This document shows positions 50,011 to 57,660 of a stretch of DNA of 64,000 nucleotides, piece after piece. Numbering within the stretch: the stretch's first letter is position 1; the number at the start of each line of letters is the position of its first letter. The DNA comes from Paragorgia papillata (taxonomy: Eukaryota; Cnidaria; Anthozoa; Scleralcyonacea; Coralliidae): NCBI GenBank assembly GCA_035771165.1, contig JAWNZC010000285.1, positions 372,001 to 436,000 on the forward strand, given 5' to 3'. The notes under the pieces are model-generated. The model ran no database searches. It was given only the letters and a program-made list of their open reading frames with translations, and had not been told where the DNA came from. The position numbers were made by a program, and so were the translations under genes.

Positions 50011-51477
50011 ATGAGTTATTACTATGGATATGATGACCCAGATTATTCTTATGGAGGGGGTGGTGGTGCTGACGGAGAACCAGGACCACAAGGTGACACA
50101 GGTGTAAAAGGTGACAAAGGTGACAGAGGTCCAACTGGTGCGACTGGACCCCAAGGAAACAAAGGCGATCGAGGTTTGCAAGGAACAAAAGGAGACAAAG
50201 GTGATGAAGGTTTGGAGGGGCAAAGAGGTTTGACAGGTGACAAAGGAAACAGTGGAGACAGAGGTGCAATAGGACCAACAGGACCAACAGGAACAGCAGC
50301 TCAAAAAGGCGACAAAGGGGTTAAGGGAGACCAAGGTCCAAAAGGTCCAAAAGGGGATAGGGGTTTGACAGGCATGGCTGGTACAGATGCTCATAAAAAG
50401 GGTGACAAAGGGGATAAGGGAGATGTTGGCAACACAGGACCAAAAGGAGACAAAGGCGATCGAGGTTTGCAAGGAACCAAAGGAGACAAAGGGGATACTG
50501 GCATTAGAGGACCACAAGGAAACAAAGGCGACAGAGGTAGCTTTGGAACAGCAGGCGCAACAGGACCACAAGGTCAAAAAGGAGACAAAGGTGACCATGG
50601 AACAACAGGTGCAACGGGATCCAAAGGAGACAAGGGTGACAAGGGAGACAAAGGAATGGCAGGAACAGCCGCACAAAAAGGGGACAAAGGAGATCCTGGT
50701 GATGATGGTGCGAAAGGGAACAAGGGCAACACTGGGGCAACAGGTCCCCAAGGCCCACAGGGTGCCCAAGGTCCACAAGGGAGCCAAGGATCAACAGGAC
50801 CCAAAGGCACCACAGGATCCACAGGATCGCAAGGACCACAAGGCCCACAAGGAACAAAAGGAGATAAGGGAGATCCAGGACCCAAAGGCGACCAAGGAGA
50901 TCAGGGAGTTCGAGGACTGCCAGGTGGGAAAGGATCAACTGGTTTAAGAGGTTTAAGGGGTTTGAGAGGTGTTACAGGGGTTACAGGACCTGCTGGAACT
51001 TTTTCGCAGTTGGTAAAATATAAAAAGGATAGTGGAAAAACAAATCATAAGGGAGGAGCATGGGATAACACAAACAACATTAGCACCCTGCTCTCATTTA
51101 CAGCAACCCATGATACAGGAAAATATTTGGTTTCATATTGGTTTACACTACAACCAGATGGTCATAAAATAGACCAACAATCTAAGCAAACTGGTTGGTA
51201 TGTTTCTTCCTATAGAGCATATTTTGATCTAAAAACAAACCTTTACCATGGAAGTGTTACAGACAGATCAAACAAACTTTCAGGTTTGGAAACCATAACC
51301 ATGGGAAAAACATACAACGAAACCCATTCCCACCATATTTTTTGTCAAGGTATTGCCACTATAAAAAAAGGAACCCAAATGTCTTTGCACTCATATTCTG
51401 GTTCTGTTGGTGATGACTATACCTTCCTGTTTTTCAATGTTTGGGATGTTGAAATCAACCTGCTTAGAATTAGTTAA
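50011..51477 (+). CDS. Collagen-like candidate fibre protein
   Basis: 488 residues: N-terminal MSYYYGYDDPDYSYGGG, then about 300 residues of Gly-X-Y repeats (e.g. GPQGDTGVKGDKGDRGPTGA) with short breaks such as GTAAQK, then a globular head of about 150 residues beginning TFSQLVKYKKDS. The stalk must trimerise as a collagen helix. DNA repeats within the stalk keep GGxGACAAAGG-type units, so length variation between copies is expected. The shared N-terminal peptide suggests that both fibres plug into the same capsid protein. Gap to the previous gene is 57 bp. Confidence 0.7.
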   Translation: MSYYYGYDDPDYSYGGGGGADGEPGPQGDTGVKGDKGDRGPTGATGPQGNKGDRGLQGTKGDKGDEGLEGQRGLTGDKGNSGDRGAIGPTGPTGTAAQKGDKGVKGDQGPKGPKGDRGLTGMAGTDAHKKGDKGDKGDVGNTGPKGDKGDRGLQGTKGDKGDTGIRGPQGNKGDRGSFGTAGATGPQGQKGDKGDHGTTGATGSKGDKGDKGDKGMAGTAAQKGDKGDPGDDGAKGNKGNTGATGPQGPQGAQGPQGSQGSTGPKGTTGSTGSQGPQGPQGTKGDKGDPGPKGDQGDQGVRGLPGGKGSTGLRGLRGLRGVTGVTGPAGTFSQLVKYKKDSGKTNHKGGAWDNTNNISTLLSFTATHDTGKYLVSYWFTLQPDGHKIDQQSKQTGWYVSSYRAYFDLKTNLYHGSVTDRSNKLSGLETITMGKTYNETHSHHIFCQGIATIKKGTQMSLHSYSGSVGDDYTFLFFNVWDVEINLLRIS

Positions 51478-51498
51478 AGAGAATAATAAAAAGAAAGA

Positions 51499-52563
51499 AT
51501 GTCTAAGTTTAAACAAAACACACTATCATCTTTGTTGTACGAAAGTTATAGCAAAGAAAACATTACACATATGGATATTTTCAACAAAAGATCATATTCT
51601 GTAAAAGATGAAGATGATTTTTTAAATAAATACACAAAAGCCTACACATTTTTGTCAAGATCCGGAAATTTCAACAAATACCTTTTGGAAAGAACAACAG
51701 ACATTGGTCCCGTCATTGTTGACATCGATCTTAGTAAAAAACTTAAGGAACCCAAACCACTATACACAGAAAAGAAAGTCCTGAAATTGGCAAAACTTTT
51801 TCAAAAAATATTGAAAGAACTTCTTGTTAATCAAACAAACTTGGACTGTTTTGTTTTGGAAAAACCAGGATATTTTAAAGATGACAAAACTTACAAAAAT
51901 GGTTTTCATCTACATTTCCCACATGTTTGGTTAACAAGGAGAGAAAGATTGTACATAAATAAACTTGTACAAGAAAAAACAACCATCCAACTCGACAATG
52001 CTATCATTGCTGGAAACTGGTTTTTGTATGGTTCTAAAAAAAGTCCAACGTCAGATCCATACCTTTTGAGTTACATAATTGAGGAGAAGAGGAACCATGT
52101 GGCAAGCCAATATTCTAACCATGAACTAATATTTTTACTATCCGTTAGAAAAAAGGAGTACACACATGTTAGCAAAATATTTCCCATTCCAGAGACCAAA
52201 AAGGAGGAAAAAAGTGGTATTATCATTGACTTTGATAACCACAAACAAAAAGATGAAAAAGAATTAAAGGGTTATATTGAACAGATTCCAGATGATGTTG
52301 CCGAAGACTATACAAAGTGGAGATCTGTTGGATTCGCACTTTACAACGAAACACATGGAGAAGAATATGGCAAAAATCTTTGGCATCTATTTTCCCAAAA
52401 ATGTTTTGAAAAATATGACGAAAGTGAGTGCGATAAATTTTGGGAAAATCCTGTTGAGACAACTTTTTCATTAGGAACAATAATCCATTACGCAAGTTTA
52501 ATTACAAATAAGAAAAGGGAAAAGCGGACAGTAACTTTAAAAAAATATTTAAAAGCTGTTTGA
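51499..52563 (+). CDS. AEP-type primase (PrimPol) with PriCT-2-like tail
   Basis: 354 residues. The archaeo-eukaryotic primase signature is PVIVDIDLSK (acidic pair at residues 75 and 77) and NGFHLHFPHVWL (about 134-145), as in primase-helicases of large DNA viruses. From about residue 265 there is a PriCT-2-like region (YTKWRSVGFALYN, LWHLFSQK, CDKFWEN). No helicase is fused. It would synthesise primers and perhaps copy the element's DNA. Canonical Polintons use PolB instead. The start lacks the TAATAAATG motif (AAAGAAAGAATG). Confidence 0.8.
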   Translation: MSKFKQNTLSSLLYESYSKENITHMDIFNKRSYSVKDEDDFLNKYTKAYTFLSRSGNFNKYLLERTTDIGPVIVDIDLSKKLKEPKPLYTEKKVLKLAKLFQKILKELLVNQTNLDCFVLEKPGYFKDDKTYKNGFHLHFPHVWLTRRERLYINKLVQEKTTIQLDNAIIAGNWFLYGSKKSPTSDPYLLSYIIEEKRNHVASQYSNHELIFLLSVRKKEYTHVSKIFPIPETKKEEKSGIIIDFDNHKQKDEKELKGYIEQIPDDVAEDYTKWRSVGFALYNETHGEEYGKNLWHLFSQKCFEKYDESECDKFWENPVETTFSLGTIIHYASLITNKKREKRTVTLKKYLKAV

Positions 52564-52660
52564 ACAAATTTCAACTAGCTTTTCAAACAAATTTCAACTA
52601 GCTTTTCAAACAAATTTCAACTAGCTTTTCAAACAAATTTCAACTAGCTACCAAACAAAT
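52563..52660 (+). repeat. Tandem repeat, 23 bp x 4
   Basis: AAACAAATTTCAACTAGCTTTTC repeated four times with a partial fifth, beginning inside the primase stop region and filling the gap before the next gene. Contiguous units without spacers, so not CRISPR-like. It could be a binding array or a slippage product. Confidence 0.85.
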
Positions 52661-52678
52661 CCAACAAAACCATAATAA

Positions 52679-53047
52679 ATGGAACCAGAACAAAAACCAG
52701 AACCTGAACAAAAACAGGAGGAAAAACATGAGCAAACCATTACAAAAACTCCTCCTCCTGTCCATGTTAAAAATCCCAAAAGAGTTGCACAAGGTAAAAA
52801 ACTTGCTGCAATAAGTAAGGAAGCAAAATTAAGAAAAAAAATCAAAATGGAAAAGGAAAGAGCAGAAGAACCAGAAGAAAAAAATGAAACAAGTATTTCA
52901 ACATCTTGTGCAATAATTGGAACTATAGCAGCCTTAATTACCACTTACATTACTTACTCCAAATGGAAAAAAGAACCAGAAGAAAGTAAAGAAAAAGTTC
53001 CAAAGTCAAAAACAGTTTTCAAGGATCTTTCGAAATACGATCTCTAA
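52679..53047 (+). CDS. Single-pass membrane protein, charged N-terminus
   Basis: 122 residues: a Pro/Glu/Lys/Gln-rich N-terminus (EPEQKPEPEQKQEEKHEQ), a basic segment (AKLRKKIKMEK), one hydrophobic span near residues 80-98 (CAIIGTIAALITTYITYS) and a charged tail. Start motif CATAATAAATG. Likely virion- or assembly-associated membrane protein, by analogy only. Confidence 0.65.
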   Translation: MEPEQKPEPEQKQEEKHEQTITKTPPPVHVKNPKRVAQGKKLAAISKEAKLRKKIKMEKERAEEPEEKNETSISTSCAIIGTIAALITTYITYSKWKKEPEESKEKVPKSKTVFKDLSKYDL

Positions 53048-53060
53048 CTTTTTGAAACGA

Positions 53061-53087
53061 AATTCTTTCCACAATTGGAAAGAAATT
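53061..53087. terminator. Intergenic hairpin
   Basis: TTCTTTCC-ACAATT-GGAAAGAA, an 8-bp perfect stem between two viral genes, just before the AATAAACATG start. Confidence 0.45.
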
Positions 53088-53095
53088 CAATAAAC

Positions 53096-53335
53096 ATGAT
53101 TGTCAACACCCATGCAATGGAATGTGTCTTTGGGAGCAAAAACTGGCTTAATATTGGAAAACTCATATATTTGATATCAAAAGGAAGTCAAGATGGTTAC
53201 AAACTTTGGTTGTTGTACAGCAAATATGATACAAAAAATTTCAATGAAAACCGTTGTTATCATTTGTGGTCAGATTTTGATGTTTTGATGCCAGAAGATT
53301 TTGAAGATGAAGATGAATTTTTTAATAACTATTGA
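53096..53335 (+). CDS. Small PriCT-2-like protein
   Basis: 79 residues from ATG in CAATAAACATG (an in-frame upstream ATG at 53,075 lies in the hairpin and is less likely). The core GYKLWLLYSKYDTKNFNENR followed by CYHLWSDF resembles the PriCT-2 block of the primase (KNLWHLFSQK..CDKFWEN). The acidic C-terminus is EDFEDEDEFF. It is possibly a free-standing primase accessory domain. Confidence 0.55.
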   Translation: MIVNTHAMECVFGSKNWLNIGKLIYLISKGSQDGYKLWLLYSKYDTKNFNENRCYHLWSDFDVLMPEDFEDEDEFFNNY

Positions 53336-53360
53336 AACTTTTGAAAATATATTATAATAA

Positions 53361-54572
53361 ATGAATACAGAGAGAGAAGTTGAATTAGAACCCGGTTATA
53401 ACCGGTTACACAGAAGTTCAATAACCGGAGAACGAGCCCGAAATGTAATTACTTTCAACCCCAATTCTGCTAATGAAGGAGAAGTAATTTACATACACAT
53501 CCCAAAACTCAAACCAGGAACAACATTAGTTCCTGACAAAATGTTCCTCCTGTTTGACTTTAAAAACAAAAACACAAAGTCGTGGTTTAACAACAACCTT
53601 GCAAAACAACTCCAAGAACGTTTGGAAGTAAGATTTGCAGGTGAGAAGGTTTACGACAACACGGGAGAGAGTCTTTTGGGGACTTACAAGGATCTTTGGA
53701 TGGACAAGCATGAGAGAGCAAACATGATTGAAGATGGGATCGCGACAGAAAACCAGCGAAAACTCATTTCAAAATCTGACGATGCCTCTTCTGACACATA
53801 TGCGGCTGTGTATGGAACAAAACAGAGGATCAAGTTGAACAAGATTTTAAAGGATCATGGTCTTTATGCACCCCACAGTATGGCAAATGACTTGCAGTAT
53901 ATTATTACACTACCAAAAGCTACCGCCATTATGAAGGCACAAAGTAGTCAATCTGTGGCCGGTTATTCTTTGGAAAATATTGAGTTGGAGTATGAAACCA
54001 TTACCAACTTTGCCTTGGTCCAGGAAATCGAATCTTCTTACCAAGCTGGAAGAGCACTCTCCTTCGAACATGTAACTTTGATGAAAACCACACCATGGGC
54101 TGCTGCTTCAACATTAATTAACGAAACCATCAATCTGCCAAGAAAGAGCATGAAGGCGGTTGTAATGTTGTTTACAAAGGCAACGAGAAGTGGATCTGAA
54201 GAATTTGTGTACCCAAACATTGAAAGGGTCAAAATTACCATTGAAGGAGTCCCAAACAGCATTTACTCCCAAGGCATCCCAAAACGAAGATTGTTTGAAG
54301 AGGCTGAGCGACTTTTCAGACATACCAACTATCCAACAATACAAGCTGACGAGTTCTTTACAGAAAACCAGTTTGCACTTGTTGTGGATCTTCGGTCAAT
54401 TAATGACAATGCTGTGTATGGAGATGGTACAAAACTTTTAACCACCCAATCTGGGATTATGTTGGAAATTAAGAAAAAGGCAACAGCAACAGATCTCAGA
54501 TGCCATGTTTTTATTCTCTCAGATGGCTTATTGAAAGTCCAAGGAGGAGCATTCCAAAGTGTTAATTATTAG
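53361..54572 (+). CDS. Probable major capsid protein
   Basis: 403 residues, start MNTEREVELEPGYNRL with motif ATTATAATAAATG. Beta-rich throughout, lacking membrane spans or enzymatic motifs, with two similarly sized halves. It lies directly before the packaging ATPase, the usual capsid-ATPase neighbourhood. The family seems abundant in cnidarian-type genomes, as far as I recall. It is shorter than typical double-jelly-roll capsids. The assignment rests on context and needs a structure prediction. Confidence 0.55.
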   Translation: MNTEREVELEPGYNRLHRSSITGERARNVITFNPNSANEGEVIYIHIPKLKPGTTLVPDKMFLLFDFKNKNTKSWFNNNLAKQLQERLEVRFAGEKVYDNTGESLLGTYKDLWMDKHERANMIEDGIATENQRKLISKSDDASSDTYAAVYGTKQRIKLNKILKDHGLYAPHSMANDLQYIITLPKATAIMKAQSSQSVAGYSLENIELEYETITNFALVQEIESSYQAGRALSFEHVTLMKTTPWAAASTLINETINLPRKSMKAVVMLFTKATRSGSEEFVYPNIERVKITIEGVPNSIYSQGIPKRRLFEEAERLFRHTNYPTIQADEFFTENQFALVVDLRSINDNAVYGDGTKLLTTQSGIMLEIKKKATATDLRCHVFILSDGLLKVQGGAFQSVNY

Positions 54573-54616
54573 AATTTTGAAAATCCCAAGAAATCTTAGA
54601 ATTTTTTCTAAATAAA

Positions 54617-55246
54617 ATGGAAAACGAAGACCCAAAACCATTTAATATGATTATTGTTGGAATGACGAGTTGTGGAAAGACTCATTATTTGTTGAAAAAT
54701 TTAGTTGAAAATTACAAAAAAAAATTTGAAAACATAGTTTTAATATGTCCTACTTTTGTATGGAACAAAACATATTTAGAATGGGAACATCTTAATGACC
54801 CCAGATTTTTTGTTATCCCTTGCGACCAAGATGAGTCTGAAGATTTTTTAAAATATGTTGTTGACTATTGCAAAGGAACCCCAAGTTTGATTATTTTGGA
54901 TGACTGTGCTTCTGGACAGAGTGTAAAAAACAGGACCAGCGAATTGGTAAAACTTGGTTTTGGTGCAAGGCATATGAATATTAGTACAATAGTTGTTACC
55001 CAGCAACTGACAAGTATTGCAAAACCATACCGAGAAAATATTTCAAAACTGGTTACATTTTACAATCCAAATAGAAAGGATATGCAGGTTATTTTAGATG
55101 ATTATTTAGACATACCAAAAGAGGAAGAGAAAAAAATAAAAGAAACATTGAAATCAAAAAAATATTCAAAATTAGAGATCAATTTAACCCACCCCTATGA
55201 CCACAAAATAGTTGAACCATTTGGAGAAAACTTAATAAATTTTTGA
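54617..55246 (+). CDS. Genome-packaging ATPase (A32/FtsK-HerA-like)
   Basis: 209 residues. Walker A is GMTSCGKT (residues 15-22); Walker B is LIILDD (about 94-99); a sensor-like TQQL follows (about 127-130). The order and short length match A32-type packaging ATPases of Polintons, virophages and large DNA viruses, which drive DNA into the capsid. Start motif CTAAATAAAATG. It lies between the two candidate capsid genes. Confidence 0.85.
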   Translation: MENEDPKPFNMIIVGMTSCGKTHYLLKNLVENYKKKFENIVLICPTFVWNKTYLEWEHLNDPRFFVIPCDQDESEDFLKYVVDYCKGTPSLIILDDCASGQSVKNRTSELVKLGFGARHMNISTIVVTQQLTSIAKPYRENISKLVTFYNPNRKDMQVILDDYLDIPKEEEKKIKETLKSKKYSKLEINLTHPYDHKIVEPFGENLINF

Positions 55247-55289
55247 AAATTTTGAAGCCTAAGAATTCTAAAAGTTTTTGTCAATATAA

Positions 55290-55937
55290 ATGAGGAACCT
55301 AAGAATTTTGCTGAAAAACGGAGAAACAACTGTAAAATTTGAAGATCCTTTGATCATTGAAGATACAAAACTAATGGTTAAAGATGCAACAGTTTTTTGG
55401 GATTACAATAATTTAACAAGTCCAACATTTGTCACCCATGGGACAAAAAAAATTAGTTTCGACAATGGCTATTGGACTGTTGGTATGATTATGAGGGTTT
55501 TAAAGGAAAACGAAATAAAGTCAGAATTACTTCCTTACAGCTGCAAAATCAGACTATTCCCAACAAAAGAACTTCATCTACACAAACTTGGACCTTTGCT
55601 TGGATACCCAGAAACAACAGAAATCCTAGCAGGCGCAAACATGGTCAGCCCAGAAACAGTTAACATAAATCGTGGGATGAGGTTTGTCTGTATATCTTGC
55701 GAAATGATTGATGGAACTAGGACATTATTTTCAGGAAAACGGGACAGAACAGCTGCAGTTCTTCCAATTACAACAAGACAATTATTGAAGGGATCGGTGG
55801 AAAAATTTGCAAACATCAACTCTGAGGCAATGTTAGACAATGGCGTTTACAATGAACTCAAATTTAAAGTTGACCACAATGTTGGCGATATTCTTCTTGA
55901 GATTTTTTTGTGTCCACAGAATTATGAGACTCCCTAA
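55290..55937 (+). CDS. Probable minor capsid (penton-type) protein
   Basis: 215 residues, beta-rich with no membrane span. Conserved-looking segments are LHLHKLGPLLGYPETTEI and LKFKVDHNVGDILLEIFLC. Start motif AATATAAATG. Size and place right after the ATPase fit a single-jelly-roll penton protein; this is inference. Confidence 0.5.
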   Translation: MRNLRILLKNGETTVKFEDPLIIEDTKLMVKDATVFWDYNNLTSPTFVTHGTKKISFDNGYWTVGMIMRVLKENEIKSELLPYSCKIRLFPTKELHLHKLGPLLGYPETTEILAGANMVSPETVNINRGMRFVCISCEMIDGTRTLFSGKRDRTAAVLPITTRQLLKGSVEKFANINSEAMLDNGVYNELKFKVDHNVGDILLEIFLCPQNYETP

Positions 55938-55957
55938 ATCTTTTGAAAATAAAAAAC

Positions 55958-56140
55958 ATGAACATAGATACCGATCAAATACAAACCAGTAAAGGATTGT
56001 TAAACTATTTGGTAAGCTTGGAGACAATTTTAAAGAAAGAAAAAAACCAAAACCTGACAAACTTGAAGGTGGCTGTAAATGATTTGATAGCTGCTTTAAA
56101 GAATTATGTAAAAGTAATTGAAATTTTGAAAATTTTTTGA
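55958..56140 (+). CDS. Small helical protein, 60 residues
   Basis: From ATG in AAAAAACATG. Amphipathic helix pattern (LLNYLVSLETILKKEKNQ; VNDLIAALKNYVKVIEIL). Unknown function. A gene is supported only by its position and compactness. Confidence 0.45.
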   Translation: MNIDTDQIQTSKGLLNYLVSLETILKKEKNQNLTNLKVAVNDLIAALKNYVKVIEILKIF

Positions 56141-56179
56141 AAACTTTTCTGAAAACTTATAACAAAAATTTCTGAAAAC

Positions 56180-56201
56180 TTATAACAAAAAAATGTTATA
56201 A
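56180..56201. terminator. Intergenic hairpin TTATAACA-N6-TGTTATAA
   Basis: Same stem as at 49,084, in the gap before the next gene; a half copy (CTTATAACAAAA) precedes it at 56,156. Confidence 0.5.
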
Positions 56202-56243
56202 TTTTTTTACTCCAAATATAATTTTTTTCTACTATACTAATAA

Positions 56244-56474
56244 ATGAATAAGAACGAGGTTTTAAATGATTTGTATGAGGCAGCTTTAATAACAGTTGCA
56301 GCTGTTGGAGTAAGTATGGTTGTCAAAAAATTAACAGGCCAATCCTTAGCAGCGCCAGCAAGTTTTAAAGAAACAGCTAAGCTTGGGGTTGCGGTCGCTG
56401 GTGGGTTATTTACTGTAAAAATGGCACAGGACAAAGGATACATTCCGAAAAATGTGGATCCAAAGAAAGTATGA
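56244..56474 (+). CDS. Small membrane protein
   Basis: 76 residues with a hydrophobic span (LITVAAVGVSMVV) and a weaker one (LGVAVAGGLFTV). Start motif TACTAATAAATG. Possibly a component of a virion or assembly membrane. Confidence 0.6.
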   Translation: MNKNEVLNDLYEAALITVAAVGVSMVVKKLTGQSLAAPASFKETAKLGVAVAGGLFTVKMAQDKGYIPKNVDPKKV

Positions 56475-56536
56475 AAACTTGGAATGAAATAAATTTGAAC
56501 TGTAAAAAAAAAGCCAAACTTCTCTTTCCTAAATAA

Positions 56537-56938
56537 ATGGCATCAATGATAGCGGGAGGGTTGTTCAATGCAGTTGCCTTTGCTGGTGCTGGTTATTTGT
56601 TTCAATCATTTAACAAACATGGTTATGCTGACGAGGCAAAAAGACATAATTTGGCAACAGAAAAACTCCAAAAAGACAAAGAAAAGTTTTTTGAGAATGA
56701 AATTAAAAGAAAGGACAAAGTTAGGGAACTACAAGATGAAATTCGGAATGCAAACTACAACATGCAAGATACTTCGAAAGCCTTCCAAGAACTTCATGAA
56801 ATCTTACAAGAAGAAAAACCAGTGGAACCAAAACTTGATGATTATTACCAACCAAGTGATGAAATGGAAAAATATATGACTATTACTGTAACACTTCTTG
56901 GGGCTGGTGCTGGTTGGTTGTTGGCGGTTGTTGTTTAA
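56537..56938 (+). CDS. Membrane protein with central coiled coil
   Basis: 133 residues: N-terminal hydrophobic segment (MIAGGLFNAVAFAGAGYLF), a long charged coiled coil (LQKDKEKFFENEIKRKDK), then a C-terminal membrane span (ITVTLLGAGAGWLLAVVV). Start motif CCTAAATAAATG. Two membrane anchors bridged by a coil suggest a spacer or spanin-like geometry, but no function is established. Confidence 0.65.
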   Translation: MASMIAGGLFNAVAFAGAGYLFQSFNKHGYADEAKRHNLATEKLQKDKEKFFENEIKRKDKVRELQDEIRNANYNMQDTSKAFQELHEILQEEKPVEPKLDDYYQPSDEMEKYMTITVTLLGAGAGWLLAVVV

Positions 56939-56955
56939 ATATTTTAACAAAAATT

Positions 56956-56975
56956 TATAACATTATTTTGTTATA
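56956..56975. terminator. Hairpin between convergent genes
   Basis: TATAACA-N6-TGTTATA, third member of the hairpin family, between the 3' end of the plus-strand gene at 56,938 and that of the minus-strand gene at 57,003. It could serve both directions. Confidence 0.55.
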
Positions 56976-57002
56976 TATTTTCAAAAAAGTTTTATAATAT
57001 TT

Positions 57003-57647
57003 TTAACATTTCTTTCCTTCTTTAATGATTTTTGTATACTCCTTACACTTTCTGATACCACTCATTTCTTCAATTTTCAAAACATTTTCAACACTGAGAG
57101 CATTGCCAAAAACTTTGAACCCTGTTTGGTATGGGATATAGGCATTATCTTTTGGAGAATAATTTAAAATATATTTAATTTCATCAAATGTTTTTAGTTC
57201 TGTTGAAGTTGGTTTTTTCATTTTTTCTAAAAGATCATTTCGTTGACAGATTCCCAAAATAATGAACAAAATATAACTTAAACTATATTTTCTGTCCAAA
57301 ACCAAACCCATTCCAACAAGAGCTCTATTTGACTTATTGAAAAATTTCATGATCTCGTAACCAACAATCTTTTCTTCCTTTGGGAATAGTTTCCAAAATG
57401 TTTTTACATATCTTTTCAAAATGGGTTTTAAAAAGGGTTCCGTATGGTTGTAGGCAAACAACTTTTCCAAAACCAAACCACATTTTCCACAAATTATGGA
57501 TCCTTGAAATTCTTCTTTCCCTGCTTTACAACAACTACTTTTGTCCTTATATGTTTCGAGTTCAAGAAGACTTTTGTTAAAATCTTTTAACTCCTCTTTG
57601 GTTTCAATAATTGGGAAATTTGAAACATTAAATTTTCGAAATGACAT
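57003..57647 (-). CDS. TFIIB-like zinc-ribbon transcription factor
   Basis: 214 residues. The zinc ribbon near residues 38-60 reads CCKAGKEEFQGSIICGKCG followed by LVLEKL, very close to the TFIIB pattern (GD..CxxCGLVL). The C-terminal helical part is too short for two full cyclin folds. Large DNA viruses encode TFIIB-like and VLTF3-like ribbons for late transcription, and the motif-type promoters here would suit such a factor. Minus strand, with a 13-bp gap to the next gene upstream. Confidence 0.6.
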   Translation of the reverse strand: MSFRKFNVSNFPIIETKEELKDFNKSLLELETYKDKSSCCKAGKEEFQGSIICGKCGLVLEKLFAYNHTEPFLKPILKRYVKTFWKLFPKEEKIVGYEIMKFFNKSNRALVGMGLVLDRKYSLSYILFIILGICQRNDLLEKMKKPTSTELKTFDEIKYILNYSPKDNAYIPYQTGFKVFGNALSVENVLKIEEMSGIRKCKEYTKIIKEGKKC

Positions 57648-57660
57648 TGCTTTCTTTTAT

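Noticed and set aside
49888..50938. Long minus-strand frames opposite the collagen-like gene
   Set aside because: The antisense of regular GGN-rich codons has few stops. The sense strand carries the clear Gly-X-Y pattern.
52563..52660. CRISPR-like array
   Set aside because: The 23-bp units are contiguous with no spacers, and this is animal DNA.
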